DNA of 64,000 bases from Leucaena leucocephala (GCA_037074615.1 CM073520.1:32607527-32671526), one strand, 5' to 3'. Shown: positions 50,501-61,434, counted from the first letter of the stretch. Program-made: numbers and translations. The notes: generated from the sequence alone by a model not told the origin.

Positions 50501-51949
50501 GATTGGTGTAGCCAATGTGCTTCCAAAGCAAAAGTTAGTTCCACAAAAAGATTTAGCTGAGGCTGCTTTCAGAGAATTAAAGAAGAGGGAACTGGTTTGT
50601 GTTTTTTTAACCTAAGTCACAATTCTGTCTTCCAATTTGTGCATTACATTGACTTGGACGTGTCATGGCTTTTCCTCTTCCAGTTCTTTTCTTTCAGCTT
50701 AAAGTCTTCCTTTTTCTAGCGATCTGTGCTTGACATCTTTCTATTGTCTCTTTGCAGACAGCCTACAATGTTATTGCTTACAAGGATAATCCTCGCTTAA
50801 TGACTGCTTTAGAAATGCTTAGAACTACTCAAGAAATAGAACGGAGATTGAAAGAAGTATGCTGATTTCTGACCTTGACTATATCTTTTGCTTGCTTTTG
50901 AAAAAAAAAGAAAAGAATAATAAACTACACCTTGATGAACAATGAACAATCTGCTCCCTAAACTGTTTTAGGAGATACTTCAAATGCAATCTCCATTGAA
51001 GATCCTATATTTCTTATCTCAGTGAACTATTGCTGCCTTGAGTTCTGTTTCTTTACAATTTATCATTCAATTGCTTCTGCAAACATTTGTCCGTTGAGCT
51101 GTGAATATTGTTAGAAGATGCCCATGGGCAGAATCAAAATAGTCAATAGTCATTCCATAACAGTAACAATATAGTATTTAACTAAATTAACAAGCTTTTT
51201 AGTTTGGAAATATTAGTTTTATTGGGTTGATCTTATTTTTCTAGAATCCTTATGTGGAACATAAAGTTATATCTCCTCCAAGAAGATTTGGTCCTACAAG
51301 ATTAGAGCAATAAAATATAATAGCCTAACATTTATGGCTTGTTTGGGATGGCATTAGAGCCATCCCTAGCTCACTTCAAATCACTTCAAACTCAAGTTGG
51401 ATGAAAAAAATGATGTTTCGCATGGCTTTGGGAGCAACTTGCTTTTTGTCCAAAAGCCATTTTAAAGTGAAGTAACTTTTTGTGGCTTTTGGCTTTTGAT
51501 TTTTCTTTAAATTTAAATATTCTGAAACTGATTTTTCAATATATCATCCAAATAAATTTCTGTTAAGCTGATTTTTATATAAAAGTTTAGCTACACATAA
51601 ATCACATTACACTAATTAACTTTTATTTCAATTTCAGTTGGCAAAATTTGAATGGAATAAAAGCCACTATTGTCATTGCTAATCCAAATAAACCCTTATT
51701 GGTTATGATTTGCAGGTTTCACTACCAATGCTAATCCTTCATGGAGAGGCTGATACTGTAACAGATCCTTCTGTAAGCAAACTGTTGCACAAGAAAGCAA
51801 GCAGTTCCGAGAAGAAGCTTAAACTTTACAAGCATGCTTACCATTCTCTTCTTGAGGGCGAACCTGATGAAGTAATAGTTGAAGTTTTCAATGATATCAT
51901 CACTTGGCTTGATGATCACAGCTCAAAACACAAGTTATATTCCTTTTGA
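47509..51949 (+). CDS. Alpha/beta hydrolase, plant monoacylglycerol lipase / caffeoylshikimate esterase type
   Basis: Serine hydrolase of the Hydrolase_4 family; plant members cleave monoacylglycerols, lysophospholipids or, in the CSE branch, caffeoyl shikimate. Eight exons: 47509-47640, 48634-48663, 49102-49228, 49324-49470, 50083-50213, 50457-50594, 50758-50856 and 51716-51949 (TGA). Phases close at 345 residues, typical of the family. Motifs seen are the oxyanion region FFCHGYGDTCTFF, the lid-side YGVFAMDYPGFGLSEGLHCY, the nucleophile elbow LFGQSMGGAVALK (Ser), LILHGEADTVTDP (acid, Asp) and KLYKHAYHSLLEGEPDE (His). The triad is complete. The ATG at 47509 is the first in-frame ATG; the open frame before it has no ATG. 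There is no signal peptide. Intron 3 appears to begin with GC. The last intron carries a MITE next to the acceptor. The substrate cannot be told from sequence. Confidence 0.93.
48211..48230 (+). repeat. (CCCT)n microsatellite in hydrolase intron 1
   Basis: A short run of CCCT units following TTATATAATTCTCC, within the first intron of the alpha/beta hydrolase gene. It adds a pyrimidine tract far from either splice site. Confidence 0.85.
51335..51695. mobile_element. Tourist-like MITE in the last intron of the hydrolase gene
   Basis: Bounded by TTA on both sides (51332-51334 and 51696-51698), with ends TGGCTTGTTTGGGATGGCAT and, reversed, GGGTTTATTTGGATTAGCAA. TTA/TAA duplications and GTTTGG ends fit Tourist/PIF-Harbinger MITEs. 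The element stops 20 bp before the splice acceptor of the final exon at 51716. It is non-coding. Confidence 0.7.
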
Positions 51950-52939
51950 TGATGAATGAAGACTTTTGATCTGCATATCTCTGTTGGCGAAGATTATTCA
52001 GAGTGTTTTCATGGGAAGTCAAAGTGCCAGCATCCAATTTGGAAGTTACATTTATTTATGGCAATTTAAGTCATTTATTAGATCATGTCTATATATTAGT
52101 TCATGTTTGCATCTTTTAAGAATAAAAAATGGAATTGTAGGCAAGAAAAATAATTTCATGTGTTTGGCATTATGATGATTTGTTTGCATTCCATTTTTTT
52201 ATTAAATATATTATTGATTTTGATTCTTCTAGTTTGATGAGAGTTGCTTATATTTGATCATAATAGTTTGGGGACTATTATGTCAACTGGTTCTTCTGGA
52301 TATATGATATGATAAATGGATAAAATAATATTCTTTTGAATCGAGAACATTAAATTGATTTTTATAAAATTAGGCGATACACCGGCTGTTTTTAGCATTA
52401 TTTTTACAAAACTTGTACGTTAAATTTAGTTTTCTTCGAGTAATAAAATTTGTTATAGTTAATTGATATTTGAATAATTTAAACATGATATATCAATAGT
52501 CGAATTAGACAATTGTATAAAAAATATTTTATTAAAAAAATTATTTTAATAATTTTTATATCTTGAAACTATTAATCTCTATCTATTAGTTTGGAGATGG
52601 AAATATCCTCGTGACTATAAGAAAAACTTTAGTTTTCTTGGAAAGTATTTTTTAAGATTTTAAAATGAGCAAAATAGACCACGTTAAATGGTAATTATGA
52701 AATGGTGCTGTTTGCTTTTTTACTTATTTATTAATTACTGTTTGCTAATATTTAAAATTGCAAAATCAGTATTTTCAATTAATCATATTAATAATTAGAT
52801 AGTTGAAATCATATTTTACAAAATTAAGAGATTAAATTAAATAATAAAAAATATACTTTTTTAAAAAGAATTATCTCTCTAATTATGATTGACAATACGA
52901 ATATAGTATAATCAAATACCCAAATAAAAAAAAATTATC
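51950..52939. other. 3' UTR of the hydrolase gene and spacer up to the copia element
   Basis: Likely 3' UTR for about 200-250 bases after the stop, with AATAAAAAATGG near 52122 as a possible polyadenylation signal. The rest is AT-rich sequence without a gene. TTATC at 52935-52939 is the left target duplication of the copia element. Confidence 0.55.
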
Positions 52940-53282
52940 TATTATAAAAATAAGAAAGTGAGAGAGTAGAAAGAATAACAAGACAAAATTTAGAGATGAG
53001 AGAAATGGAAGGACAAGAGAGAATTTCTCATATGTTTGTATATTCACTTGTTTAAATGCCTTCTACATAGCCACTATTTATAGGCCACACCCATTAAAGA
53101 CTAAACATAAGGTTACAAAAGATTAAAGAGGAATAAAATGTCATTAACCATAAGAAACCCCTCTCAAGTCATTCATTGAGGAAGTTATAGGTTTATGGCA
53201 TAAAGGAAAGAAGGAATCCTAAGAGGAATCCCAAGAGGTATAAGTTTTATAGACATCCACATGTGTAAGAATATTTGTAACA
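52940..53282 (-). repeat. 3' LTR of the copia element
   Basis: On the minus strand it starts TGTTACAAATATTCTTACAC at 53282 and ends near ATAATA at 52940. It matches the other LTR over about 332 bp with 13 differences, all transitions. The outer terminus does not show the canonical CA, so it may be mutated or the limit may be off by a few bases. Confidence 0.85.
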
Positions 53283-53292
53283 CTCCCCCTTA
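53283..53292 (-). other. Polypurine tract of the copia element
   Basis: Minus-strand AAGGGGGAG immediately precedes TGTTACAAAT, the start of the 3' LTR. This is the expected position and composition for the primer of plus-strand synthesis in LTR retrotransposons. Confidence 0.8.
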
Positions 53293-53493
53293 GATGTCCA
53301 TGACAGATATTATGCCTCATTAAAACCTTATTAGGAAAAACCCATTGGGACAAAAACCTAATGAAGGAAAAAGAGTACACAATATTTATTTAGGTTGCCT
53401 TATAAAAAAAAATTTCAGGAAAACCCAATGAAAAACAAAATCCTTAAAATAAAGAGTACATCAAGTACGTGTTTACTTCCCCTGATGACGTTG

Positions 53494-56390
53494 TCAATTT
53501 ATGTCTTTGAATCTGCGCATTCCAATACCATACACTAACTTCTCAAATGGCTTAGTTGGTAGTGTCTTGGTAAACAAATCTGCAAGGTTGTCACATGATC
53601 GAATTTGCTGAATATCTATATCACCATTCTTCATAAGATCATGAGTGAAAAAGAATTTTGGAGAAATATGTTTTGTTCTATCTCCTTTGATATATCCTCC
53701 TTTCAATTGAGCTATGCATGCTGTATTATCTTCATATAATACTGTTGGAATCTCTTGTTCTGGAAGTAGACCACTCATTCTTTGGATATGTTGGATTACT
53801 AACCTTAGCCAAATACATTCTCGGCTTGCTTCATGAACTGCAATGATTTCTGCATGATTTGATGAGGTAGCTGATAAAGTTTGTTTTATCGAACGCCAAG
53901 ATATAGCTGTACCTCCACAAGTAAAAAATATCCTGTCTGAGATATATCTTTATGTGGATCTGATAAAAATCCTGCATCTGCATAACCAATTAATTGTGAT
54001 CCAGATTCATTAGAATAAAATAATCCCATATCAATTGTCCCTCGAAGGTATCGAAATATATGTTTAACTCCATTCCAATGTCTTCTTATTGGAGAAGAAC
54101 TAAATCTTGCCAATAAACTCACAGCAAATGCAATATCAGGTCGTGTTGAATTAGCAAGATATATTAGTGTCCCTATAGCACTAAGATATGGTACTTCTAG
54201 ACCAAGAAGTTCTTCATTTTCCTCTTGAGGGCGAAAATGATCTTTTTCTTTAACTAGCAATCTTACAACCATTGGAGTAGTTAATGGATGTGCTTTATCC
54301 ATATAAAATTGCTTCAATATTTTTTCAATATAAGATGATTGATGAAGAACCACTCAATTTGTTAAGTGCTCGATTTATAAACCGAGACAAAACTTTATTT
54401 TTCCAAGATCTTTCATTTCAAATTCTCTCTTTAAACAATCCACTGCTTTTTGAAGCTCTTCAGGAGTTCTAATTATATTCAAGTCATCCACATAGACAGC
54501 AATTATAACAAATTCTGATATGTTCCTTTTTATAAAAACACATAGACTAATTGAGTCATTTTTATAGCCTGCTTTCAACAACTATTCACTTAGACGGTTA
54601 TACCACATTCTTCTATATTGTTTTAATCCGTATAAGGATTTATGCAAACGAATTGCATAATTTTCTCGAGGATTCTTACATGTTTCAGGCAATTTAAATC
54701 CTTCAGGGATTTTTATATAAATTTCAGTATCTAAAGAACCATATAAGTATGCTGTAACAACATCAATTAGACGCATATCAAGTCTTTCATGCACTGCCAG
54801 ACTAATTAGATATCTGAAAGTAATTGTATCCATCACAGGAGAATATGTTTCTTCATAATCAATGCTAGATCTTTGCGAAAAGCCTTGTGCCACAAGTCGT
54901 GCTTTATATCTAACAACTTTATTTTTCTCATTTCATTTTCGCACAAAAACCCATCTATATCCAACTGGTTTAACACCATTTGGTATTTGGACTACAGGTC
55001 CAAAAACTTCACATTTTGAAAGTGAATTCAATTCTGCTTGAATTGAGTCTTTCCATTTTGGCCAATCATTTCTATGTCTACATTCTTCAACTGACCTAGG
55101 TTCAAGATCCTCACTTTGATTAGTTATTTCAACAGCAACATTGTATGAAAAAATATCGTCGACGACTATATTTTCTCGGTTCCATCTTTTTCCCGTATTG
55201 ACATAACTTATTGAGATCTTTTCATTATTTTCAGGTACCTGGACCTCTTCTGGGGTCTTTTGATTTGTTATGTCCTGGGTATCTCCTATAAGATCAGCCT
55301 CCTCAATTTGACCATCTTGATTGTCTACTTTTTTCTTTCTAGGATTTTTATCTTTAGAACCGATTGGTCTACCACGCTTCAAACGTGGTTTAGTTTCATT
55401 TACACTTGCTACTTGTCCTGCTGGGACATCAATTCAAATTGGAGTATTTTCAGCTGGAATATGAGATTTAATAATTCTCTTGGAGTCAGTAAATGTATCT
55501 GGCAGTTGATTTGCAATATTTTGCAAATGAATTATTTTTTGAACTTCAAACTCACATATTTGTGTTCGAGGATCTAAATGAGATAACGATAATGCTTTCC
55601 ATGTGATTTTTTTATCCAGCTGCTTATTATCTCCCCCTAATGTTGGAAAATTTGTCTCATCAAAATGACAATCATCGAAACGTGCCGTAAATAAATCTCC
55701 CATTAACGGTTCTAAATACTTGATTATAGAAGGAGATTCATAACCAATATATATTCCTAACCTTCTCTGAGGTCCTATCTTTGTGCGTTGTGGTGGAGCA
55801 ATTGGGACAAATACCGCACATCCAAATATTCTAAGATGAGAAATATTTGGCTCCTGACCAAAAGCCAATTGTAATGGGGAGAATCTATGATAACTTGTTG
55901 GCCTGATGCGTATAATTATTGATGCATGTAAAATTACATGTCCCCAAGCTGAAATGGGAAGTTTTGTTCTCATAAGTATTGGTCTAGCAATCAATTGGAG
56001 GCGTTTAATTAATGATTCTGCTAGACCATTTTGAGTGTGGACATGAGCAACAGATTTCTCTACTGTTATTCCAGTTGCCATGCAATAATCATTAAACTTT
56101 TGCGATGAAAACTCACTCGCATTATCAAGACGAATTGTCTTAATTGCATATTCTGGAAATTGTGCTCTTAATCGAATTATTTGAGCAAGTAATATAGCAA
56201 ATGCTAAATTACGTGTAGATAACAAGCACACATGTGACCATCTTGTAGATGTATCTATTAAAACCATAAAATATCTAAATGGTCCATATGGTGGATGAAT
56301 AGGTCCACATATATCCCCTTGGATACGTTCTAGAAATGTAGGGGATTCTACCCCAACTTTTGTTAATGAAGGTCTTGTAATTAGTTTGCC
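53494..56390 (-). pseudogene. Copia pol region: integrase, reverse transcriptase, RNase H (broken)
   Basis: Read on the minus strand. The integrase core is at 55434-56390 (DTSTRWSHVCLL; IRLDNASEFSS; HTQNGLAES), with the expected acidic residues. The linker and charged region are at 54933-55433. The reverse transcriptase begins in 54582-54893 (MAQGFSQRSSIDYEETYSPV) and has its YVDD catalytic motif in 54375-54581. It continues in 53886-54353 (PDIAFAVSLLARFSSS). RNase H ends at 53494 (LYEDNTACIAQ; GDRTKHISPKFF). Stops interrupt the frame at 55434, 54933, 54582, 54375 and near 54357, and a frameshift lies near 53920. The upstream boundary is another stop at 56391. Confidence 0.9.
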
Positions 56391-57002
56391 TTAAGAACAA
56401 GCAACACATGAAAAATCTTTAAATTGAAGAATCTCCTGGTTCTTCAATGGATGTCCATGTGAATTTTCAATAATCCTTCGCATCATAGTTGATCCGGGAT
56501 GGCCTAACCGGTCATGCCAAATAATGAATGTATTTTTATCAGTAAACTTCTGGTTTACTGTAGAATTTGTTTCAATTATACCAATATTTGTATAGTACAA
56601 ACTAGAAGATAATGCAGGTACTTTTTCAAGAACATATTTTTCTCCATGTCTAACAATTGTAATATATAGATATTCAATATTTTTCTCATCTATAGTCTCA
56701 ATATGATACCCATTTCGGCGGATATCTTTAAAATTTAATAAATTTCTTTGAGACTTAGAGGAATATAAAGCATCATTAATTATAAAATTTGTCCCTTTGG
56801 GTAATATTATCATTGCTCTTCCGGAGCCTTCAATTAGTTTTGTATCACCCGCTATAGTATTGATGCTTGCACAATTCATTGTCAAATGAGAAAAATATTT
56901 TTTATCTTTGAGTATGGTATGTGTTGTAGCACTATCTATGAGACATATATCTTCATTCTTGTGCCCAATAAAAGAGAGAGGAACATCCATATTCTTCATC
57001 AA
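56391..57002 (-). pseudogene. Copia protease and GAG-pre-integrase region (ends at a premature stop)
   Basis: The minus-strand frame carries the aspartic protease-like motif LIDSATTHTILKD (DSAT in place of the common DSGA). It ends with the pre-integrase zinc region, including HDRLGHPGSTMMRRI and CVACS. The frame continues directly into integrase after a TAA at 56391-56393. The join to gag (57003-57139) is not an open frame here. Confidence 0.88.
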
Positions 57003-57139
57003 AAGAAAATAAATGTATCAAAATATATTATTAGTAATAATGCTCTTAAAAGAAGAAAATAAAAATAAACATAAATAAAGCATAAAGCATAACTAAATTA
57101 AGATAAAATATGGATAAAACATAAACTAAATTTATTTCT

Positions 57140-58174
57140 CTACTCATGATTCTCAAAGAAATCAGCCACTTCTAAGTATACCATAGCATCAAGGTCATCA
57201 TATAGCTCATTGGTATCATCATTCTTGTATGCAAACTTTGCCTCAACATCATCATCTTGGAAAGTCATATTTACTTCCATGTTCTTTGAATTCTTTTTTA
57301 TGGAGGTTTGATAAAGCTTTGCTAGATGCTCAGGCGTACGACAGGTACGTGACCAATGCCCTTTTATCCCACACCTATAACATAAATTTTCTACAGTTTT
57401 TGAGGGACCACTCTTGTCTTTTTTCTGCCCTTCGTTATATTTCTTCTTTTGGTGGGTATTTGGATTATAATTACTTCCACCACCATGATGACGGTAATTG
57501 CCACGTCCCCTACCACGGCCACGGCCACGACCGCAACCACTACCACGGGCATAAAAATCAGTACGTTCAGTTACATTCGCTTTAGGGAATGGAGCTGATC
57601 CAGTGGGACGGATCTCATGATTTTTCATTAACAACTCATTATTTTGTTCAGCCACAAGAAGACATGATATTAGTTCAGAATACATTTTAAAACTTTTTTC
57701 ACGGTATTGCTGCTGCAGGAGCACATTTAAAGCATGAAAGGTTGAAAAAGTTTTTTCTAATAAGTCCTTATCTGTTATTTTCTCACCACACAATTTCAGT
57801 TGAGAACTTATTTTAAAAACAGCTGAATTATATTCAGATACAGATTTAAAGTCTTGCAGCCTCAAATGCAGCCATTCATAACGAACTTTAGGCAAGATTA
57901 CTGTCTTTTGGTGATCATATTGTTCTTTTAAATTGTTCCACAATTCTAACGGATCTTTTACCGTTAGGTATTCAGCTTTTAGCCCTTCATGTAAATGGTG
58001 GCGAAGGAAAATCATGGCCTTAGCCTTGTTTTGATTGTTTGCTTCATTTCTAGGTAAAATAACATTCCCTAGACCTTTGGCATCTAAGTGGATTTCAGCA
58101 TCTAAAACCCAAGACAGATAATTTTTTCCCGAGATATCAAGAGCAGTAAACTCGAGTTTCGTCAGATTAGCCAT
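57140..58174 (-). CDS. Copia gag protein (intact open frame)
   Basis: 344-residue capsid/nucleocapsid frame starting at the ATG 58174 (MANLTKLEFTALDISGKNYL), the usual start of this plant copia gag type. The N-terminal retrotran_gag/UBN2-like region has KNYLSWVLDAEIHLD and LELWNNLKEQYDHQKTV. A Gly/Arg-rich stretch (GRGRGRGRGRG) and the zinc knuckle CYRCGIKGHWSRTC (C-x2-C-x4-H-x4-C, about residue 275) follow. The acidic C-terminus is typical of nucleic-acid-packaging gag. No stop is present, unlike pol. Whether it is expressed cannot be told. Confidence 0.9.
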   Translation of the reverse strand: MANLTKLEFTALDISGKNYLSWVLDAEIHLDAKGLGNVILPRNEANNQNKAKAMIFLRHHLHEGLKAEYLTVKDPLELWNNLKEQYDHQKTVILPKVRYEWLHLRLQDFKSVSEYNSAVFKISSQLKLCGEKITDKDLLEKTFSTFHALNVLLQQQYREKSFKMYSELISCLLVAEQNNELLMKNHEIRPTGSAPFPKANVTERTDFYARGSGCGRGRGRGRGRGNYRHHGGGSNYNPNTHQKKKYNEGQKKDKSGPSKTVENLCYRCGIKGHWSRTCRTPEHLAKLYQTSIKKNSKNMEVNMTFQDDDVEAKFAYKNDDTNELYDDLDAMVYLEVADFFENHE

Positions 58175-58826
58175 GGATCGAACTAAAATAATAATAACAA
58201 TTAGAATTTTGATAAAGTTCATTAGAAAAATATGATAATAAAAACATAAATAAATAAACAATTTATATTCAACATAAATATAAATTCAATAAAAGTAACA
58301 AAATATAAATGGTATACATAAAAAAAATTAAATAAAATAAATAACTATAAATAACTATAAAATATATATAGTAACACATAAGCAATTAAATAAACAAAAT
58401 AAAACAATGGAAACAACATAAATAATATAGAGAAAATAATACTACAATAGAAGTAACATAAATTAAATAAGTAATATAAATTAAATAAATATAAATAAAT
58501 GTAACAAAATAAATTAAATAACATAAAATTACCATAGATAACATGTTACAATACATAGAATTAGAAATAACATAAATCAAATATATAAATAGTAATATAG
58601 TATAAGTATTTCTTAATATAAATAAGTGAATATTATATAACTGTAGTAAGTATATAATAATGCTAAGAATATAAAGAAGATAAATAAATTAATTGAAATA
58701 TAAATTAATAAATATATAGGGAGGGGGAATTGGAAATGTAAACAATATATAGGGAAAAGGAAAAATGTAAACAACACATATATGTAAATATATATAAATA
58801 GAGAATTAATCATAATATTGTATCAA
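58175..58826 (-). other. Copia 5' untranslated region, extremely AT-rich
   Basis: Leader between the 5' LTR and gag, built of repeated ATAAATAA/AACATAAATTAAAT-like runs. No ORF and no clear tRNA primer site next to the LTR (TTGATACAATATTATG is only a weak match). Confidence 0.6.
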
Positions 58827-59178
58827 TATATCAAAAGAAGAAGAAATAAGAAAGTGAGAGAGTAGAAAGAATAACAAGACAAAATTTAGAGATGAGAGAA
58901 ATGGAAGGACAAGAGAAAATTCCTCATATGCTTGTATATTCACTTGTCCAAATGCCTTCTACATAGCCATTATTTATAGGTCACACCCATTAAAGACTAA
59001 ACATAAGGTTACAAAAGATTAAAGAGGAATAAAATGTCATTAACCATAAGAAACCCCTCTCAAGTCATTCATTGAGAAAGTTATAGGTTTATGGCATAAA
59101 GGGAAGAAGGAATCCTAAGAGGAATCCCAAGAGATATAAGTTTTATGGATATCCACATGTATAAGAATATTTGTAACA
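58827..59178 (-). repeat. 5' LTR of the copia element
   Basis: On the minus strand it starts TGTTACAAATATTCTTATAC at 59178; the inner limit near 58827 is uncertain because a short AAG-rich segment (58831-58846) differs from the other LTR. A TATTTATAGG/CCTATAAATA-like TATA region is present near 58970-58980. Confidence 0.82.
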
Positions 59179-59674
59179 TTATCACATTTTTTATCTTGAT
59201 TTTTTCCAATCCGTGTGATTCATGCAAACATTTTAATGAATATCAAATTTAATTAACTAAATATAAAATATTTATTAGTTATTAGGTCTGATTTGTTATG
59301 TAACTTGTGTCATTTTCTATACTCTTTTTTAAATATATAAAAAAGCTGATAATAAGATTTTAAATATAAAAAAAACATATATAGAAGATGATTTAGATTT
59401 TAAATTTTTATATTTCTTCTAATATATTAAAATCTTTTTTGATTATTAGAAATCAATTATATATATTCTTTTATTGGCTAATTTTTTATATATAAACTTA
59501 AACCTAATTTTTCATACTACTCATATCTCTCTCTCTTATTCTTTTTAAAATATAGAGCAAAATTAATTATTTTTAATTGATTTTACTTTGTTTGGATATA
59601 ATAAACTATTATATTTATAATATTATAATTTATTTATTTATATGATAAAAAGATTATTATAATTTTGCCTCTTA

Positions 59675-60415
59675 GTGTGTGTTTAGAAGAAACTAAAATT
59701 ATAGTTTTAAAAAGATTTTTAGCTTAAATTTTAATTTAAGAAAATTTTAAAACAGTTATATCTGTACAAAAGAGCTTTTTGATAAAACTATAATTTTATA
59801 TAAGCTAATGAGAGTAGCTTTTAGAATAATAAAAAGGTTTATGGACTACCCAATTACTATTTATTCTTATTTTTTCCCCATTCTTTCTCGTCTATCTCTT
59901 TTCTCTTTTCCAGCTTGCCATCTTCTACTTTTTGCTATTGTTGTCTCTATGCTTTCATCGTTGCAGATGAAACTCGTCATCGTTGACTCTGTGCCTTTGT
60001 CGTTGGAACTTGCGATAACCATTAGAGCTCACCGTCAGGGTAAGTTATTGGGTCATCGATCTTATCTATCATTTAGGTTTGTCAATGTGTGGGTCGTTGG
60101 ATAGTATTAATTGTTGATCTTCAACTTCTTACTTTACCCAGTTTTGTCATCTTCAACTTCTCAGCATATTCACATCCTTTTTTGTCATCATTTTTACTAG
60201 AGAAAAAAGATGAGAGATGTGAACAGTTGATTTTTTTTTATCTTATACATTTTATAATAATTTACTAATTACAAAAATTATTCTAATAATAATTATTATC
60301 CAAATACTCATTTATTAATAATTTTTTTCATAAACTCTTCTCCTAAAACTCTTTTCTAAAAATTACCTTAATTTTTTTATAAACTTTTTTTCAAAAATTT
60401 ACGAAAATAAACTTT
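59675..60415 (-). repeat. GA-core MITE family, copy I (reverse orientation, enlarged)
   Basis: Starts GTGTGTGTTTAGAAGAAAC after TTA and carries in reverse order AATAAAAAGGTTTATGGAC, CCAATTACTATTTATTC and AATAATTATTATCCAAATAC. About 300 bp of CGTTG/CGTCATC-rich sequence (59930-60190) is inserted in the middle and resembles the extra segment of copy D. Confidence 0.5.
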
Positions 60416-60706
60416 TAATCCTAAATTTCTAGTTCTACCGCAGCAACACCGATCTTGTTGCTACCTCTTTTAGCCTTCCACTCGTCATCTACTGTGTGAA
60501 GGAAGGCTTCATCTAGCTTCTTGCTAACTCTCACGTCAATCTTATCATAATTTGGCAGAAAATTTTAGCTTTAATTTCTATTTTATCCTTTAATTAATTA
60601 GTATTAACATCATTTCAACACCTTATTTTATTGGGATTTCTAATTTAAATGTTAATCCTCTTTCTATTTGCAACATGTAAACTGACTTTGTTGTTTAATT
60701 TATTTA

Positions 60707-61434
60707 GGGTATATTTATATTAGTTTTTGAAAAATAAATTTTAAGAAAAATAAATTTTAAAAAATAAATTTTAGAAAGAATATATTTTAAAAATAGAAAT
60801 ATTTAGATAATTAATAGTATAATTACTTTTTATATTGATAAATTACTTAAAAATATGATTTAATTAAAAGTAGGAGAGAGGAGAAAGAGTAGAGAGGAGA
60901 GAGGAGAAAGAGTAGAGAGGAGAGAGGAGAGAGGAAAGATGAGATATAGTAGAGAAGAGAGAGAAGAGAAGGGAGAGGTCTAGGAAGAATAAATTTTAAA
61001 AAATAGATTTTAAGAAAATATATTTTAAAAATGGTAATATTTAAATAATTAGTAGTATAATTACTTTTTATATTAGTAAATTACTAAAAAATATGATTTG
61101 ATTAAAAGTATGAGAGAAGAGAAAGAGTATAAAAGAAAGAGGAGAAAGTGTAGAGAAGAGAGAGAAAAAAGGATATATGGTAGAGAAGAGAGAGGAGAGA
61201 GGAGAGAAAAAAAAGAAGAGAGGAGAGAATAGAGATATGAGAGATGAGAGATGAGAGATGAGAGATGAGAGATGAGAGAAATAAGGATAATATAATAATT
61301 AAATAATTTATAAATATTTTTATTATTTTAAAAATTATTTTTAATAATTTATTTAAAATAATAATTTTAATTAAAATTATTTTTAAATAAATATAACTTA
61401 GACTTTATCTTGCCTAAAAAAGAAACCAAACACA
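60707..61434 (+). repeat. GA-core MITE family, copy J (internal duplication)
   Basis: Starts GGGTATATTTATATTAG and ends near AAACCAAACACAG. The interior unit (AAATAGATTTTAAG, TTTATATTAGTAAATTACT, GA-rich core) is present twice, about 60720-60985 and 60986-61280, before the AATAATTAAATAATTTATAA segment. GATGAGAGAT units repeat at 61240-61270. Confidence 0.55.

Larger units (their letters stand above)
52940..59178 (-). mobile_element. Ty1/copia LTR retrotransposon, complete but decayed
   Basis: About 6.24 kb on the minus strand, flanked by a 5-bp duplication TTATC (52935-52939 and 59179-59183). It has LTRs at both ends, gag, then protease, integrase, reverse transcriptase and RNase H regions in the copia order. 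A polypurine tract, AAGGGGGAG, abuts the 3' LTR. Several stops and one frameshift interrupt pol, so this copy cannot make the full polyprotein. I could not find a convincing primer binding site beside the 5' LTR. The lineage within copia was not determined. Confidence 0.95.

Noticed and set aside
58800..58830. Primer binding site of the copia element
   Set aside because: TTGATACAATATTATG beside the 5' LTR only weakly resembles the usual initiator-Met complement, so it was not annotated.
59808..60104. 98-codon plus-strand ORF
   Set aside because: It lies wholly inside a reversed MITE copy, shows no domain and is not conserved in other copies.
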